A stretch of DNA of 8,385 nt from an uncultured Solobacterium sp. (GCA_938041275.1 CALISH010000068.1:1-8385), one strand, 5' to 3'. Numbered from the stretch's first letter, positions 1 to 5,591 are shown. Numbers and translations: made by a program. The notes: a model not told the origin generated them from the letters alone.

Positions 1-150
1 TATTTTTATAATCGTGTCCAATCTCGGATTTTTAACTTCATCTCTGATAATTTTTGCTACTACACTTATGGGCAATTGTGTAATCTTTGCTAAGTGATAC
101 GCACTTATATCCTTTTCTTCACATATCTTCTTTAAATTTTCATTTATCAT
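1..150 (-). CDS. XRE-family HTH transcriptional regulator (N-terminal part, runs off window)
   Basis: Fifty codons of a leftward frame begin at the ATG at 148-150 and stay open to the window edge, so the C-terminus is missing. The protein starts MINENLKKICEEKDIS and continues with AYHLAKITQLPISVVAKIIR and a PRLDTIIKI stretch. This is the usual order of a Cro/CI-type helix-turn-helix: helix 1, the helix 2 'LAK' start, a recognition helix, then the 'NPRLDTIIKI' helix. Such proteins bind operator DNA, often beside their own promoter. The gene is divergent from the membrane protein starting at 241. The 90-bp gap between them holds a 12-bp palindrome and a 16-bp near-palindrome that could be its operators. 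The Shine-Dalgarno site is weak (AAAGAGATG). The target genes cannot be told from the sequence. Confidence 0.8.
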   Translation of the reverse strand, partial: MINENLKKICEEKDISAYHLAKITQLPISVVAKIIRDEVKNPRLDTIIKI

Positions 151-164
151 AATTTCATCTCTTT

Positions 165-189
165 CTACATATGTAGTCCTTAAAGACTA
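165..189. promoter_or_regulatory. Candidate operator palindromes between divergent XRE regulator and membrane gene
   Basis: Two adjoining palindromes are visible. CTACATATGTAG at 165-176 is perfect. TAGTC-CTTAAA-GACTA at 174-189 has 5-bp arms. The second ends on the -35 box of the rightward promoter (188-193) and overlaps a TATAGT box (186-191) on the leftward strand. Binding there could affect both genes. That the neighbouring XRE protein binds here is inferred from position only. Confidence 0.4.
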
Positions 190-216
190 TACAGTACACC
201 TCTATTTTTATATAAT
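188..216 (+). promoter_or_regulatory. Promoter of the membrane-protein gene at 241
   Basis: TATACA at 188-193 (4 of 6 matches to TTGACA), a 17-bp spacer and a perfect TATAAT at 211-216 form a sigma-A type promoter. The predicted start of transcription, near 222-224, leaves a leader of about 18 nt that carries the GGAGG site. It also rules out translation starting at the TTG at 217. Confidence 0.65.
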
Positions 217-240
217 TTGGTCATATCTCGGAGGTTTTTA

Positions 241-1056
241 ATGTTAAAAGTTATTTCAAATTTCGTTGATTACTTATCATCCGAGAAAATCAAAATCAGA
301 ATTGGTTTAGTTTTTCTCATATTTTTCCCTATTAATTTATTTGTAATAAGAAGAATTAACTATACTATATTTGAATTCTTTTTGTATTCACTTGCCTTAC
401 TCATGTTTCTTTGGCAATGCGTATGTACTATTGATTTATTATTTTACAGACTACCTAATAAATTGAATTATAATAGTTTAGATGATTTCAAAAACTCTCT
501 ATTTGGTTCTGTTTTTACACTGTTTTTATTGGGCTTTTGTATACTATATATTCTTGTATCCAATACAATTTATCTGAATGAAACATCTTGTTTTTTTATA
601 ATAATTGTATTTCATATTATTGTAACCCTCTTTCTCTCATACCTTATGCTTTCCATTATTATTAAATTTTCCAAACACGATGTATCATCTTATTTCTATC
701 CAATCCTCTACAAAGCCATTCTGGCAATTAATTTTTTTGTAGGTGTCATATTTATTTTTTTCTACTTTCAATTAATCCGTTTCATTTCGGTTGAATTTGA
801 GATTCAAAAATTAGATCCAACTTTAAATGAATCATTAATTCATTTTGTTTCAGACTACTCAAATTGTCTTTTTAACTCTGACAAATGTATTGAAATAGAA
901 AATGCGGTGAATTTATTGAGATTTGAACATTTTTCTGAAACCCCTATATATACGTCTATTCAATTTTATTTTCACACTTATATTTTTCTGTTTTTCAGTT
1001 CTCTAGCCCCCACCTTATTTCAATTAATTAAGAAGTTTTATCATATCAATGATTAA
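241..1056 (+). CDS. Polytopic membrane protein of unknown function
   Basis: A 271-aa protein is predicted. The start chosen is the ATG at 241, six bases after GGAGG at 230-234; the in-frame TTG at 217 lies before the likely transcription start. I do not recognise the family. About six hydrophobic helices can be seen, near residues 21-36, 43-66, 88-105, 117-142, 158-180 and 245-262. A polar, acidic stretch of about 60 residues between the last two contains two cysteines (SNCLFNSDKC). The protein is very rich in Phe and Ile, and the gene is more AT-rich than the rest of the window. It is divergent from the XRE regulator and has its own promoter. Its end overlaps the end of the convergent 93-aa gene by 11 bp. 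A regulator plus membrane-protein pair is common on mobile elements, but no function can be assigned. Confidence 0.75.
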   Translation: MLKVISNFVDYLSSEKIKIRIGLVFLIFFPINLFVIRRINYTIFEFFLYSLALLMFLWQCVCTIDLLFYRLPNKLNYNSLDDFKNSLFGSVFTLFLLGFCILYILVSNTIYLNETSCFFIIIVFHIIVTLFLSYLMLSIIIKFSKHDVSSYFYPILYKAILAINFFVGVIFIFFYFQLIRFISVEFEIQKLDPTLNESLIHFVSDYSNCLFNSDKCIEIENAVNLLRFEHFSETPIYTSIQFYFHTYIFLFFSSLAPTLFQLIKKFYHIND

Positions 1057-1327
1057 ACATCACAAGCAACGCTAAAACAAAATGTAATATATATCCTATA
1101 GGTTTAATTTCTTTAATCATTTTATTTTTCCTTACAACTAGCATCACAATTATTATTAATACGGATATCATATAGAACATATCACGCAATTCTAACAACA
1201 GCAGTAATTCTCCCACGACTATAACTAAACTTTCTTTTCCACTAAACATCTCTGGACTTAAACACAGATGCACGTTTTCGCATAACAATAATAGCTTTAG
1301 AACAATAACTGTTATTTCATCCTTCAT
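1046..1327 (-). CDS. Small hydrophobic protein, unknown function, last gene of the leftward string
   Basis: A 93-aa frame starts at the ATG at 1325-1327, directly after the TAA stop of the preceding gene (1328-1330). Its Shine-Dalgarno (GGTGATG) lies inside that gene, so translation is probably coupled. I do not recognise the protein. Hydrophobic segments appear near residues 48-66 (YMISVLIIIVMLVV) and 75-91 (PIGYILHFVLALLVMF), separated by a short basic stretch (RKNKMIKEIK), which fits a two-helix hairpin. The N-terminal half is rich in leucine and glutamate. The 3' end overlaps the convergent membrane-protein gene by 11 bp. The exact stop-start abutment supports it being real, but its small size and biased composition leave doubt. 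Confidence 0.5.
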   Translation of the reverse strand: MKDEITVIVLKLLLLCENVHLCLSPEMFSGKESLVIVVGELLLLLELRDMFYMISVLIIIVMLVVRKNKMIKEIKPIGYILHFVLALLVMFNH

Positions 1328-1510
1328 TTACATCACCATATATTTCTCAATTGGTTCATCATCAGAGCCTTTAAAAATCGTTACTACATATTCATTAGTA
1401 TCTCTAATCTTTTCCGCCCACTTCTTAGCAGCTTTCATATTACTGAACCAAGCAGTCTCAAAGGCTCTATTATCTTTAGATAAGATTACCATCAATTCTT
1501 CATCCATCAT
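1328..1510 (-). CDS. 60-aa hypothetical protein
   Basis: This is a short acidic protein starting MMDEELMVILSKDN, with a predicted strand-helix-strand pattern: ELMVILS, then a helix through MKAAKKWAEKIRD, then EYVVTIFKG. The family is not recognised. The start at 1508-1510 is preceded by AGGAAAGGATG in good position; the ATG one codon later is the alternative. The gene sits just downstream of one of the two GGGGCAA-W-TTGCCCC palindromes, and its stop abuts the start of the 93-aa gene. It belongs to the leftward string that begins with the rep-like gene and parAB, so it is probably an accessory protein of the element. Confidence 0.65.
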   Translation of the reverse strand: MMDEELMVILSKDNRAFETAWFSNMKAAKKWAEKIRDTNEYVVTIFKGSDDEPIEKYMVM

Positions 1511-1524
1511 TTATCATCCTTTCC

Positions 1525-1541
1525 TGGGGCAAATTGCCCCA
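1525..1541. repeat. Palindrome copy 1 (TGGGGCAAATTGCCCCA), parS-like or operator candidate
   Basis: A 17-bp palindrome with only the central base unpaired lies in the 40-bp gap between the 188-aa gene and the 60-aa gene, just before the ribosome binding site of the latter. Its 15-bp core matches the copy at 2502-2516 read on the other strand. It is not followed by a T-run on either strand, so it is unlikely to be a terminator. GC-rich arms in an AT-rich surround stand out. Confidence 0.7.
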
Positions 1542-1550
1542 ATGGTCTTT

Positions 1551-2117
1551 TTATAGGAATGCTGGATAGTATTCATCTATCTTTGCCCTTTCTCCAAGTG
1601 CTTCATATCTCTCTTGGAATATTTCTTGATATTGCCTCATATTTCCGTATTCATCATAATGATCCAGCTTCCACAATAGTATTAGTATTCGCTCTGCTTC
1701 TTTCACTTTTCTAAAATAGGTTCTTCTTGATATATAACACTCTCTACATATGCATTCATGTTTTTGATTTAAAAGCCATTTCCTGATGATTAGTTCTCTT
1801 TCGAGTTCATCAAGATAGTTTCCATTAATGCTTTTAGCCCAGTACTTTATAAAGTTATAAGTATCTTTATCTCTATCCATTCTCTGGATTACCGTGTCTT
1901 CTTGCTGATGGTTGTTTTCATCAGATGCAGAGAGTATCCATTTCGTTGCTGATTTATAGTGCATCCTTTCAAAATCTTCTTCAACATGGATCGTATAGTC
2001 ATCATTTATAGAATAGACATTGCCAACCATCTTAGAGAAGTCCTGCCAGATACCAAACAAGTATTTCAGTCTTGCATATGAGCTTGTTTTTTTAATCATC
2101 ACTTCATATCCAATCAT
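1551..2117 (-). CDS. Probable DNA-binding protein with sigma-region-4/ArpU-like HTH
   Basis: A 188-aa protein starts at the ATG at 2115-2117, abutting the previous gene's stop, with AGAGGTGG as ribosome binding site; a weaker start lies at Met7. The C-terminal part follows the pattern of ArpU-like phage regulators and sigma-70 region 4. That pattern is YLDELERELIIRKWLL (about 101-116), a short turn, then CICRECYISRRTYFRKVKEA (about 122-141) as the recognition helix, then a helix to about residue 150. Proteins of this group act as late-gene or copy-linked transcription factors in phages and mobile elements. The first 100 residues are not recognised; they are polar and may be an oligomerisation or partner domain. 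A Cys-x-Cys-x-x-Cys cluster (C122, C124, C127) lies at the head of the recognition helix, which is unusual. The family name is a resemblance by eye, not a search result. Confidence 0.6.
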   Translation of the reverse strand: MIGYEVMIKKTSSYARLKYLFGIWQDFSKMVGNVYSINDDYTIHVEEDFERMHYKSATKWILSASDENNHQQEDTVIQRMDRDKDTYNFIKYWAKSINGNYLDELERELIIRKWLLNQKHECICRECYISRRTYFRKVKEAERILILLWKLDHYDEYGNMRQYQEIFQERYEALGERAKIDEYYPAFL

Positions 2118-2471
2118 TTATCCACCTCTGTTCTCCATAGATTTTCTAATCAGTTCCATCTCTGCTTCATTTAGAATCCTTGCTTGGTATTTCAGTTTGA
2201 AATTCGGAATCATTTGTTCTAGTTCCATCAAATTGTTAAGTGATGCAGTTTTCAAATAAAGATAAATCAGGTCTTTTAAGTGCAGTTGATCAGACTTCTT
2301 CAATTCAAGGTTATTCATTTCCAAAGTCTGCACCTGGTTTAATGAAGCGCCGGAAAGCACTTTAAGAGTTGCTATCATATGCCATATCTCCGGACTTGTT
2401 TCACTACTTGCTGTTTGTAAAACTGTTCCACAGATATCATCAATATTTTTTACCATATCTTCCAGTTCCAT
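2118..2471 (-). CDS. 117-aa helical protein of unknown function, downstream of parB
   Basis: The start chosen is the ATG at 2469-2471, six bases after a perfect GGAGG (2478-2482). An in-frame GTG at 2487-2489, after AAGGAAAG, would add six residues (MKRRKT) and cannot be excluded. The protein is acidic, almost entirely helix-forming and lacks aromatic-rich cores. Its leucine- and glutamate-rich stretches suggest coiled coils or a helical bundle, for example LNQVQTLEMNNLELKKSDQL near 44-63 and LNNLMELEQMIPNFKLKYQA near 78-97. I do not recognise the family. The gene follows parB after a 69-bp gap holding one of the paired palindromes, and its stop abuts the start of the 188-aa gene. It could be an accessory partition or regulatory partner, but this rests on context alone. 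Confidence 0.65.
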   Translation of the reverse strand: MELEDMVKNIDDICGTVLQTASSETSPEIWHMIATLKVLSGASLNQVQTLEMNNLELKKSDQLHLKDLIYLYLKTASLNNLMELEQMIPNFKLKYQARILNEAEMELIRKSMENRGG

Positions 2472-2500
2472 AGTTTTCCTCCGCTTCACTTTCTTTCCTT

Positions 2501-2517
2501 CGGGGCAATTTGCCCCA
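2501..2517. repeat. Palindrome copy 2 (GGGGCAATTTGCCCC core), parS-like or operator candidate
   Basis: The 15-bp core at 2502-2516 is GGGGCAA, one central base, then TTGCCCC. It lies between parB and the 117-aa gene. The same core, inverted, is at 1526-1540, and I found no third copy in the window. In the direction of transcription both copies are followed within a few bases by AGGAAAG and a gene start. Closeness to parB makes a ParB-bound centromere one option; autoregulation of the downstream genes is the other. Confidence 0.7.
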
Positions 2518-2540
2518 AAGTATCACTAAACCTTTATCAC

Positions 2541-3314
2541 TTATCCTTTTAATATCTCCAAGGTATCAATCAGCCCATCAATCGCTATCCTTAGTTGCTG
2601 TTTGGTCAATTCATCTTTCTCTCTAAAATCAGGTGATTTCTTTTGTAGAAATTTATCCAGGCTTTGAATCTTTTTGATACACTTTTGAAACTCATCTTCT
2701 TCTGGTTCTTTCTCTACGATATCTTCAGCAGATATTGATGAATCACCATCAACATCTTTCTTATTTATCTCTGCCAGCACATCCTTTACCGTTCCATCGG
2801 AAATACCCGTAATAGCTGTGATCCATTCTCTTTCACGCCCTTCTGGCTTATCTCCATTTGCACAGTGGATCGTATAGCATCGGTGTGCTTCCAATATGAC
2901 TTGTCTACGTTCTTTTTTATCCATCGTTCTATACGCATTAGAACTTAGCAGCATCACTCTTTCTTGCAACTCATTGTCTGGATAATTCAAGATCACTGGT
3001 ATTTCATGCTCATCAAGTGTTTTTCCGTTATATTTAACAGTTTCTCCACTTTCAATGATCTTTTTGATTGCCTGTAATCTGCGATGCCCAGATGTAAGGA
3101 CATATTGTCCATCACCACTTTTAAATGCATGTAGTGGTTCAATCAAACCCATCTCCTGGATGTTTTCAACCAGAAGGTCTATATCATCCATCTCATAGAC
3201 ATTCTTTGCATTAGCACAAAGTTCCTCAACGGAAACGTAGATTATCTTTCCTAGTTTTGCTGCTTCAAGAGAAGCACTATTTAATAATCCATTTTTAGAT
3301 GTTAGTAGTCCCAT
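2541..3314 (-). CDS. parB: ParB/Spo0J-family partition protein
   Basis: A 257-aa protein starts two bases after the parA stop, with a GGAGGAG site inside the end of parA. The family landmarks run in order. A 'LVENIQEMGLIEPLHAF' block lies near residues 48-64. SGHRRLQA at 75-82 corresponds to the GERRxRA box of the ParB nucleotide-binding fold, with His replacing Glu. LLSSNAYRTMDKKER at about 122-136 is followed by a helix-turn-helix at 164-183 (WITAITGISDGTVKDVLAEI). The tail is acidic and then helical (about 195-257), in the place of a dimerisation domain. ParB proteins bind parS-type sites, spread using CTP and stimulate their ParA partner to segregate the replicon. The adjacent parA makes the assignment firm. 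The GHRR variant is seen in plasmid and element ParB-like proteins. Confidence 0.9.
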   Translation of the reverse strand: MGLLTSKNGLLNSASLEAAKLGKIIYVSVEELCANAKNVYEMDDIDLLVENIQEMGLIEPLHAFKSGDGQYVLTSGHRRLQAIKKIIESGETVKYNGKTLDEHEIPVILNYPDNELQERVMLLSSNAYRTMDKKERRQVILEAHRCYTIHCANGDKPEGREREWITAITGISDGTVKDVLAEINKKDVDGDSSISAEDIVEKEPEEDEFQKCIKKIQSLDKFLQKKSPDFREKDELTKQQLRIAIDGLIDTLEILKG

Positions 3315-3316
3315 TT

Positions 3317-4090
3317 TTATTTCTCCTCCTGCAGAACTTCTGCTACTAGGTCTCTATAGTCTTGTGCAACCTTTGAACGTGATTTCATATCATTTATCAG
3401 CATTCTTCCCTTCATAGAAGAATCCTTGATCGGTGCAGCTTGATAACGGATATTGGTCTGATAAACCATGGATCCATATGCCATCTTTAATTCTTCCAAT
3501 GTTTCTGTATCAATCTTGTTTCGTTGGATTTTCGTAGGAAGGATTCTGATTTCAAAGTTTGCTCCATCAATGTTTTCTAAGATTTCCTGAGAATGCTGCA
3601 GAGTCAATTCAATTCCTTTCAAAGCACCCTTTTCAAGGTCGGCAGGAATGATTAATCTGTCGCATGCACACAATGCATTGGTAGTGCAAAGATTGATAGA
3701 AGGATTATTATCTATGATGATTTCGTCATAGCCTTGTAACTTCTTCAGCAACTTCTTTAGTTTTGTCTGCTGTATTCCAGATGATGTATTTACCAACATT
3801 TGCTTTTCTACCGTAAATAAGTAGATTGTTGCAGGAATAACATCCAAATTTTCAATATTCGTATGATAGATACATTCACTTATTTCACCTGTTCCAGCCA
3901 AAGCATCTACGATCGTCAAATCTCCATCCTCAAACTCTCTTTCCGGGAACAAGAGATAAGACACACTGGACTGTCCGTCCATATCCACTAATAGTGTTTT
4001 CTTTCCTTCCTTCGCAAATCCAGCAGCTAAATTGATGCTGGTCAGTGTTTTACCAACACCACCTTTGACATTCCAAATTGATGTGATCAT
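3317..4090 (-). CDS. parA: ParA-family partition ATPase
   Basis: The deviant Walker A box NVKGGVGKT occupies residues 7-15 and marks a ParA/Soj/MinD-type ATPase. The A' motif is LLVDMDGQSS (33-42) and the Walker B motif is IIIDNNPSIN (124-133, Asp127). At 257 aa with the P-loop at the very N-terminus, it is a short ParA without the HTH domain of large plasmid ParAs. ParA dimers bind nucleoid DNA non-specifically with ATP and move ParB-parS complexes. Two usually conserved spots differ: DGQ instead of DPQ, and NNP instead of TPP, though the acidic and P-loop residues are kept. The start overlaps the stop of the 60-aa gene (ATGA-type), with AAGGAAGGA as ribosome binding site. parB follows after 2 bp. 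Confidence 0.93.
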   Translation of the reverse strand: MITSIWNVKGGVGKTLTSINLAAGFAKEGKKTLLVDMDGQSSVSYLLFPEREFEDGDLTIVDALAGTGEISECIYHTNIENLDVIPATIYLFTVEKQMLVNTSSGIQQTKLKKLLKKLQGYDEIIIDNNPSINLCTTNALCACDRLIIPADLEKGALKGIELTLQHSQEILENIDGANFEIRILPTKIQRNKIDTETLEELKMAYGSMVYQTNIRYQAAPIKDSSMKGRMLINDMKSRSKVAQDYRDLVAEVLQEEK

Positions 4091-4269
4091 ATTCCTTCCT
4101 TTCTGTTTTGTGTGTATTTCTGATAGATGCTTAATCTTGTTTCAATTCTAAATAAATCAGATAAAATAGATTCTAATTCTGCCTTATCATTTATAGAAAC
4201 CGTAGATTTTGCCGCATCGTTCACTTTCCGAATCACTTGCTGTAGTTCTCTAACTATCTCTCTGTCCAT
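4087..4269 (-). CDS. 60-aa helical protein between the rep-like gene and parA
   Basis: The protein starts MDREIVRELQQVIRKVNDAAK and carries a second helix (ELESILSDLFRIETRLSIYQKY). The two amphipathic helices could pair as a hairpin or coiled coil. The family is not recognised. The frame starts 11 bp after the stop of the 345-aa gene, with AAAGGG as ribosome binding site. Its TGA overlaps the ATG of parA by 4 bp. That geometry strongly suggests a real, translationally coupled gene. Its position suggests a role tied to partition or to the 345-aa protein, but nothing in the sequence defines it. Confidence 0.7.
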   Translation of the reverse strand: MDREIVRELQQVIRKVNDAAKSTVSINDKAELESILSDLFRIETRLSIYQKYTQNRKEGI

Positions 4270-4280
4270 ATTTTCCCTTT

Positions 4281-5318
4281 CTAGATTCCATACCGGTATT
4301 TCATCCGGAATTCATCTATTTCTTTATCAAAATCTTCTATGACGGTATCTATGTTTTCCTGTACCCGGATAACATTCATGAATATTGAGAAAGATAGTTT
4401 TATCTTCTTTCTGCCACCATCAATAGGATGATTTGAGAATCCTTGTTTCATCTTATTTGCATACCGTTTTGCTAATGCCATGAACCGGTCGTATACCTTC
4501 CCTTCTTGTAGGAAATATCCATCTCTCAGTGCAATCCACTCCATCTGCAGTTCCTGTTCTATATGTTGTATGGCTGAATTTATCCTGGTTAGATTGATGT
4601 TCTGATACTTATTGAGCCAATCATGACGTTTCAGCTTTGGAAGTAAGAATGTTTTGTTAAACTGAATCCTCAATTTAACAAATGCTACAGCAATACACTG
4701 ACGTATATGGCTTAGCAATCTATCAAAGCCAATTCTCTCTTTTCTGGTAGAACGCTTTCTAGCATATCCATCTGCCGTAAAGAGACGGCTCTTTAGGCTG
4801 AAGTGTGATGTCCAGGTTTTACGGAGATCACCTGCCTTTACAATTCTTCTAGCTTGAGGATCATCTGCTTTGCACAATCTGCCAGTTACTTTATTTTGAA
4901 ATCTATCGGACTTCCAAAAGTCCTCATAAACAATAGGTTCTTCACTGTAGTAACGTTCAGAAACAAGAATCTGTAAATAACGTCCCTTTCCTCTTGTTTC
5001 TAGCCAAGCTGCATAAGGCAAAGGTCTCTCAGAACCAAATAATTCAGACATGAGAATGCGGACACACTGCTCTACATCTACCAAAGATGCTGGTAAGAGT
5101 ACTTCTAAAGATTTTGCTTGAATATTGATTGTCTGGGTTCGCTTGCCTGCTCTACTTAATTCAAACTCTTCTAACTGGCGGAAGAATTTGCTGTAACCCA
5201 AAGATGAAACAGTAGCATCAACCACCAACTCTCCAGCGATAGCACGCAACCACTCGCTGATACTAAGAACAGACTGAAGGTCATCATATATATTTGTCTT
5301 ATTGAAAAATGTCTGCAT
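4281..5318 (-). CDS. 345-aa protein in the replication/mobilisation-protein position, family not recognised
   Basis: The start at 5316-5318 follows AAAGGAG with a 4-base gap. The protein is basic, with many Lys/Arg-rich helices, as expected for a nucleic-acid-binding protein. A notable core is PLPYAAWLETRGKGRYLQILVS (about 99-120), a strand-turn-strand ending like the central strand of a polymerase or HUH-type fold. However, no His-hydrophobe-His motif is present, so relaxase or rolling-circle initiator is not shown. A strongly basic stretch (TADGYARKRSTRKER) lies near 192-206. It is the first gene of the string leading into parA-parB. A long leader precedes it, with a predicted antisense RNA and an upstream small HTH gene. 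Context therefore points to a replication initiator; sequence alone does not. It does not resemble RepR of Inc18 plasmids as I recall it. Confidence 0.55.
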   Translation of the reverse strand: MQTFFNKTNIYDDLQSVLSISEWLRAIAGELVVDATVSSLGYSKFFRQLEEFELSRAGKRTQTINIQAKSLEVLLPASLVDVEQCVRILMSELFGSERPLPYAAWLETRGKGRYLQILVSERYYSEEPIVYEDFWKSDRFQNKVTGRLCKADDPQARRIVKAGDLRKTWTSHFSLKSRLFTADGYARKRSTRKERIGFDRLLSHIRQCIAVAFVKLRIQFNKTFLLPKLKRHDWLNKYQNINLTRINSAIQHIEQELQMEWIALRDGYFLQEGKVYDRFMALAKRYANKMKQGFSNHPIDGGRKKIKLSFSIFMNVIRVQENIDTVIEDFDKEIDEFRMKYRYGI

Positions 5319-5343
5319 AAGGCTCCTTTATTCCATTAACTAC

Positions 5344-5375
5344 ACATCATAGGTTTCCTATGTTGTTTTTTTATT
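5344..5375 (+). terminator. Hairpin with T-tract in the rep leader (rightward orientation)
   Basis: The arms are ACA-T-CATAGG (5344-5353) and CCTATG-T-TGT (5357-5366), with a TTT loop and one T-T mismatch. On the + strand the stem is followed by a run of T's; on the - strand it is preceded by A's. It could stop rightward (antisense) transcripts leaving the 345-aa gene. It could also simply be a protein-binding palindrome in the leader. The loop is tight and the stem is AT-rich, so confidence is modest. Confidence 0.35.
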
Positions 5376-5414
5376 TTATTTGTGATTTTTAATAAATCTT
5401 TAACATCAGTTAAA

Positions 5415-5443
5415 TTGCTTTTTTTATCTAAATCTTATATATT
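5415..5443 (+). promoter_or_regulatory. Candidate promoter of the counter-transcribed RNA
   Basis: TTGCTT at 5415-5420, a 17-bp spacer and TATATT at 5438-5443 match sigma-A promoters at 4 and 5 of 6 positions. Initiation would be near 5450. The surroundings are AT-rich, which raises the chance of coincidence. The terminator-like stem about 140 bp further on supports it. Confidence 0.45.
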
Positions 5444-5449
5444 TATATA

Positions 5450-5591
5450 TGCAAAGAGGTCGGTCAGGTCGTACTGATAGTATCTGAGTATCTGAGTCCT
5501 CTATTAATGCACTATATTGAAGGTATTAACCTTCTTTCCCCTTAATCACAGAACTCATTGCCGCCAAGCTTGAGCGTTCGGTGATTTTTTT
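5450..5591 (+). ncRNA. Predicted counter-transcribed (antisense) RNA opposite the rep-like leader
   Basis: No published family is recognised. The prediction combines a promoter (5415-5443), a compact structured body and a rightward terminator, giving about 140 nt. Visible hairpins are AGAGG (5455-5459) pairing with CCUCU (5498-5502) around the tandem repeats, GAAGGU-AUUA-ACCUUC (5519-5534), and the terminal stem. The RNA would be fully complementary to any leftward mRNA that reaches the 345-aa gene from upstream of 5590. There is no rightward gene nearby that could otherwise need this terminator. By analogy with RNAIII of pIP501 and other Inc18 plasmids, it would limit replication-protein synthesis by attenuation. 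That role is inferred. Confidence 0.45.
5544..5591 (+). terminator. Rho-independent terminator, rightward, ending in seven T's
   Basis: AATCAC (5544-5549) pairs with GTGATT (5581-5586), and GAAC (5551-5554) pairs with GTTC (5576-5579), separated by a single A-G mismatch. Two further base pairs (TC with GA) follow across a bulge. T's run from 5585 to 5591. On the opposite strand the stem is preceded by A's, so it can act only rightward. It overlaps the end of the 103-aa gene's stop codon (5590-5592). Confidence 0.6.

Larger units (their letters stand above)
5319..5589. promoter_or_regulatory. Rep-leader/possible origin region
   Basis: This 271-bp non-coding stretch separates the 103-aa HTH gene from the 345-aa gene. 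It is very AT-rich at 5363-5450 and markedly more GC-rich at 5451-5500. It contains the palindrome TTTAAC-ATCA-GTTAAA (5399-5414), three GGTC units (5458-5470), an 8-bp tandem repeat GTATCTGA twice (5480-5495), a 6-bp stem GAAGGT-ATTA-ACCTTC (5519-5534) and CAAGCTTG (5565-5572). An AT-rich block next to short repeats fits an origin or a transcript-control leader. A leftward promoter for the 345-aa gene is expected here; several AT-rich -10-like boxes (for example TATAAG at 5434-5439) exist, but none has a good -35. Confidence 0.45.

Noticed and set aside
217..240. Upstream TTG start giving eight extra residues on the membrane protein
   Set aside because: It lies at or before the predicted transcription start, and the ATG at 241 has a perfect GGAGG six bases upstream.
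1525..1541. Palindrome as a rho-independent terminator
   Set aside because: No T-run follows on either strand, and the second copy is likewise without one.
2020..2259. Rightward 79-codon open frame
   Set aside because: It lies opposite the 188-aa and 117-aa genes, has no ribosome binding site, and reads as reverse-frame hydrophobic sequence.
4127..4342. Rightward 71-codon open frame
   Set aside because: It lies opposite the 60-aa gene and the end of the 345-aa gene; Ser/Leu-rich shadow without supporting signals.
4281..5318. Relaxase (Mob/HUH) assignment for the 345-aa protein
   Set aside because: No paired-histidine motif and no clear catalytic tyrosine motif could be seen; only context and basic character support a nucleic-acid role.
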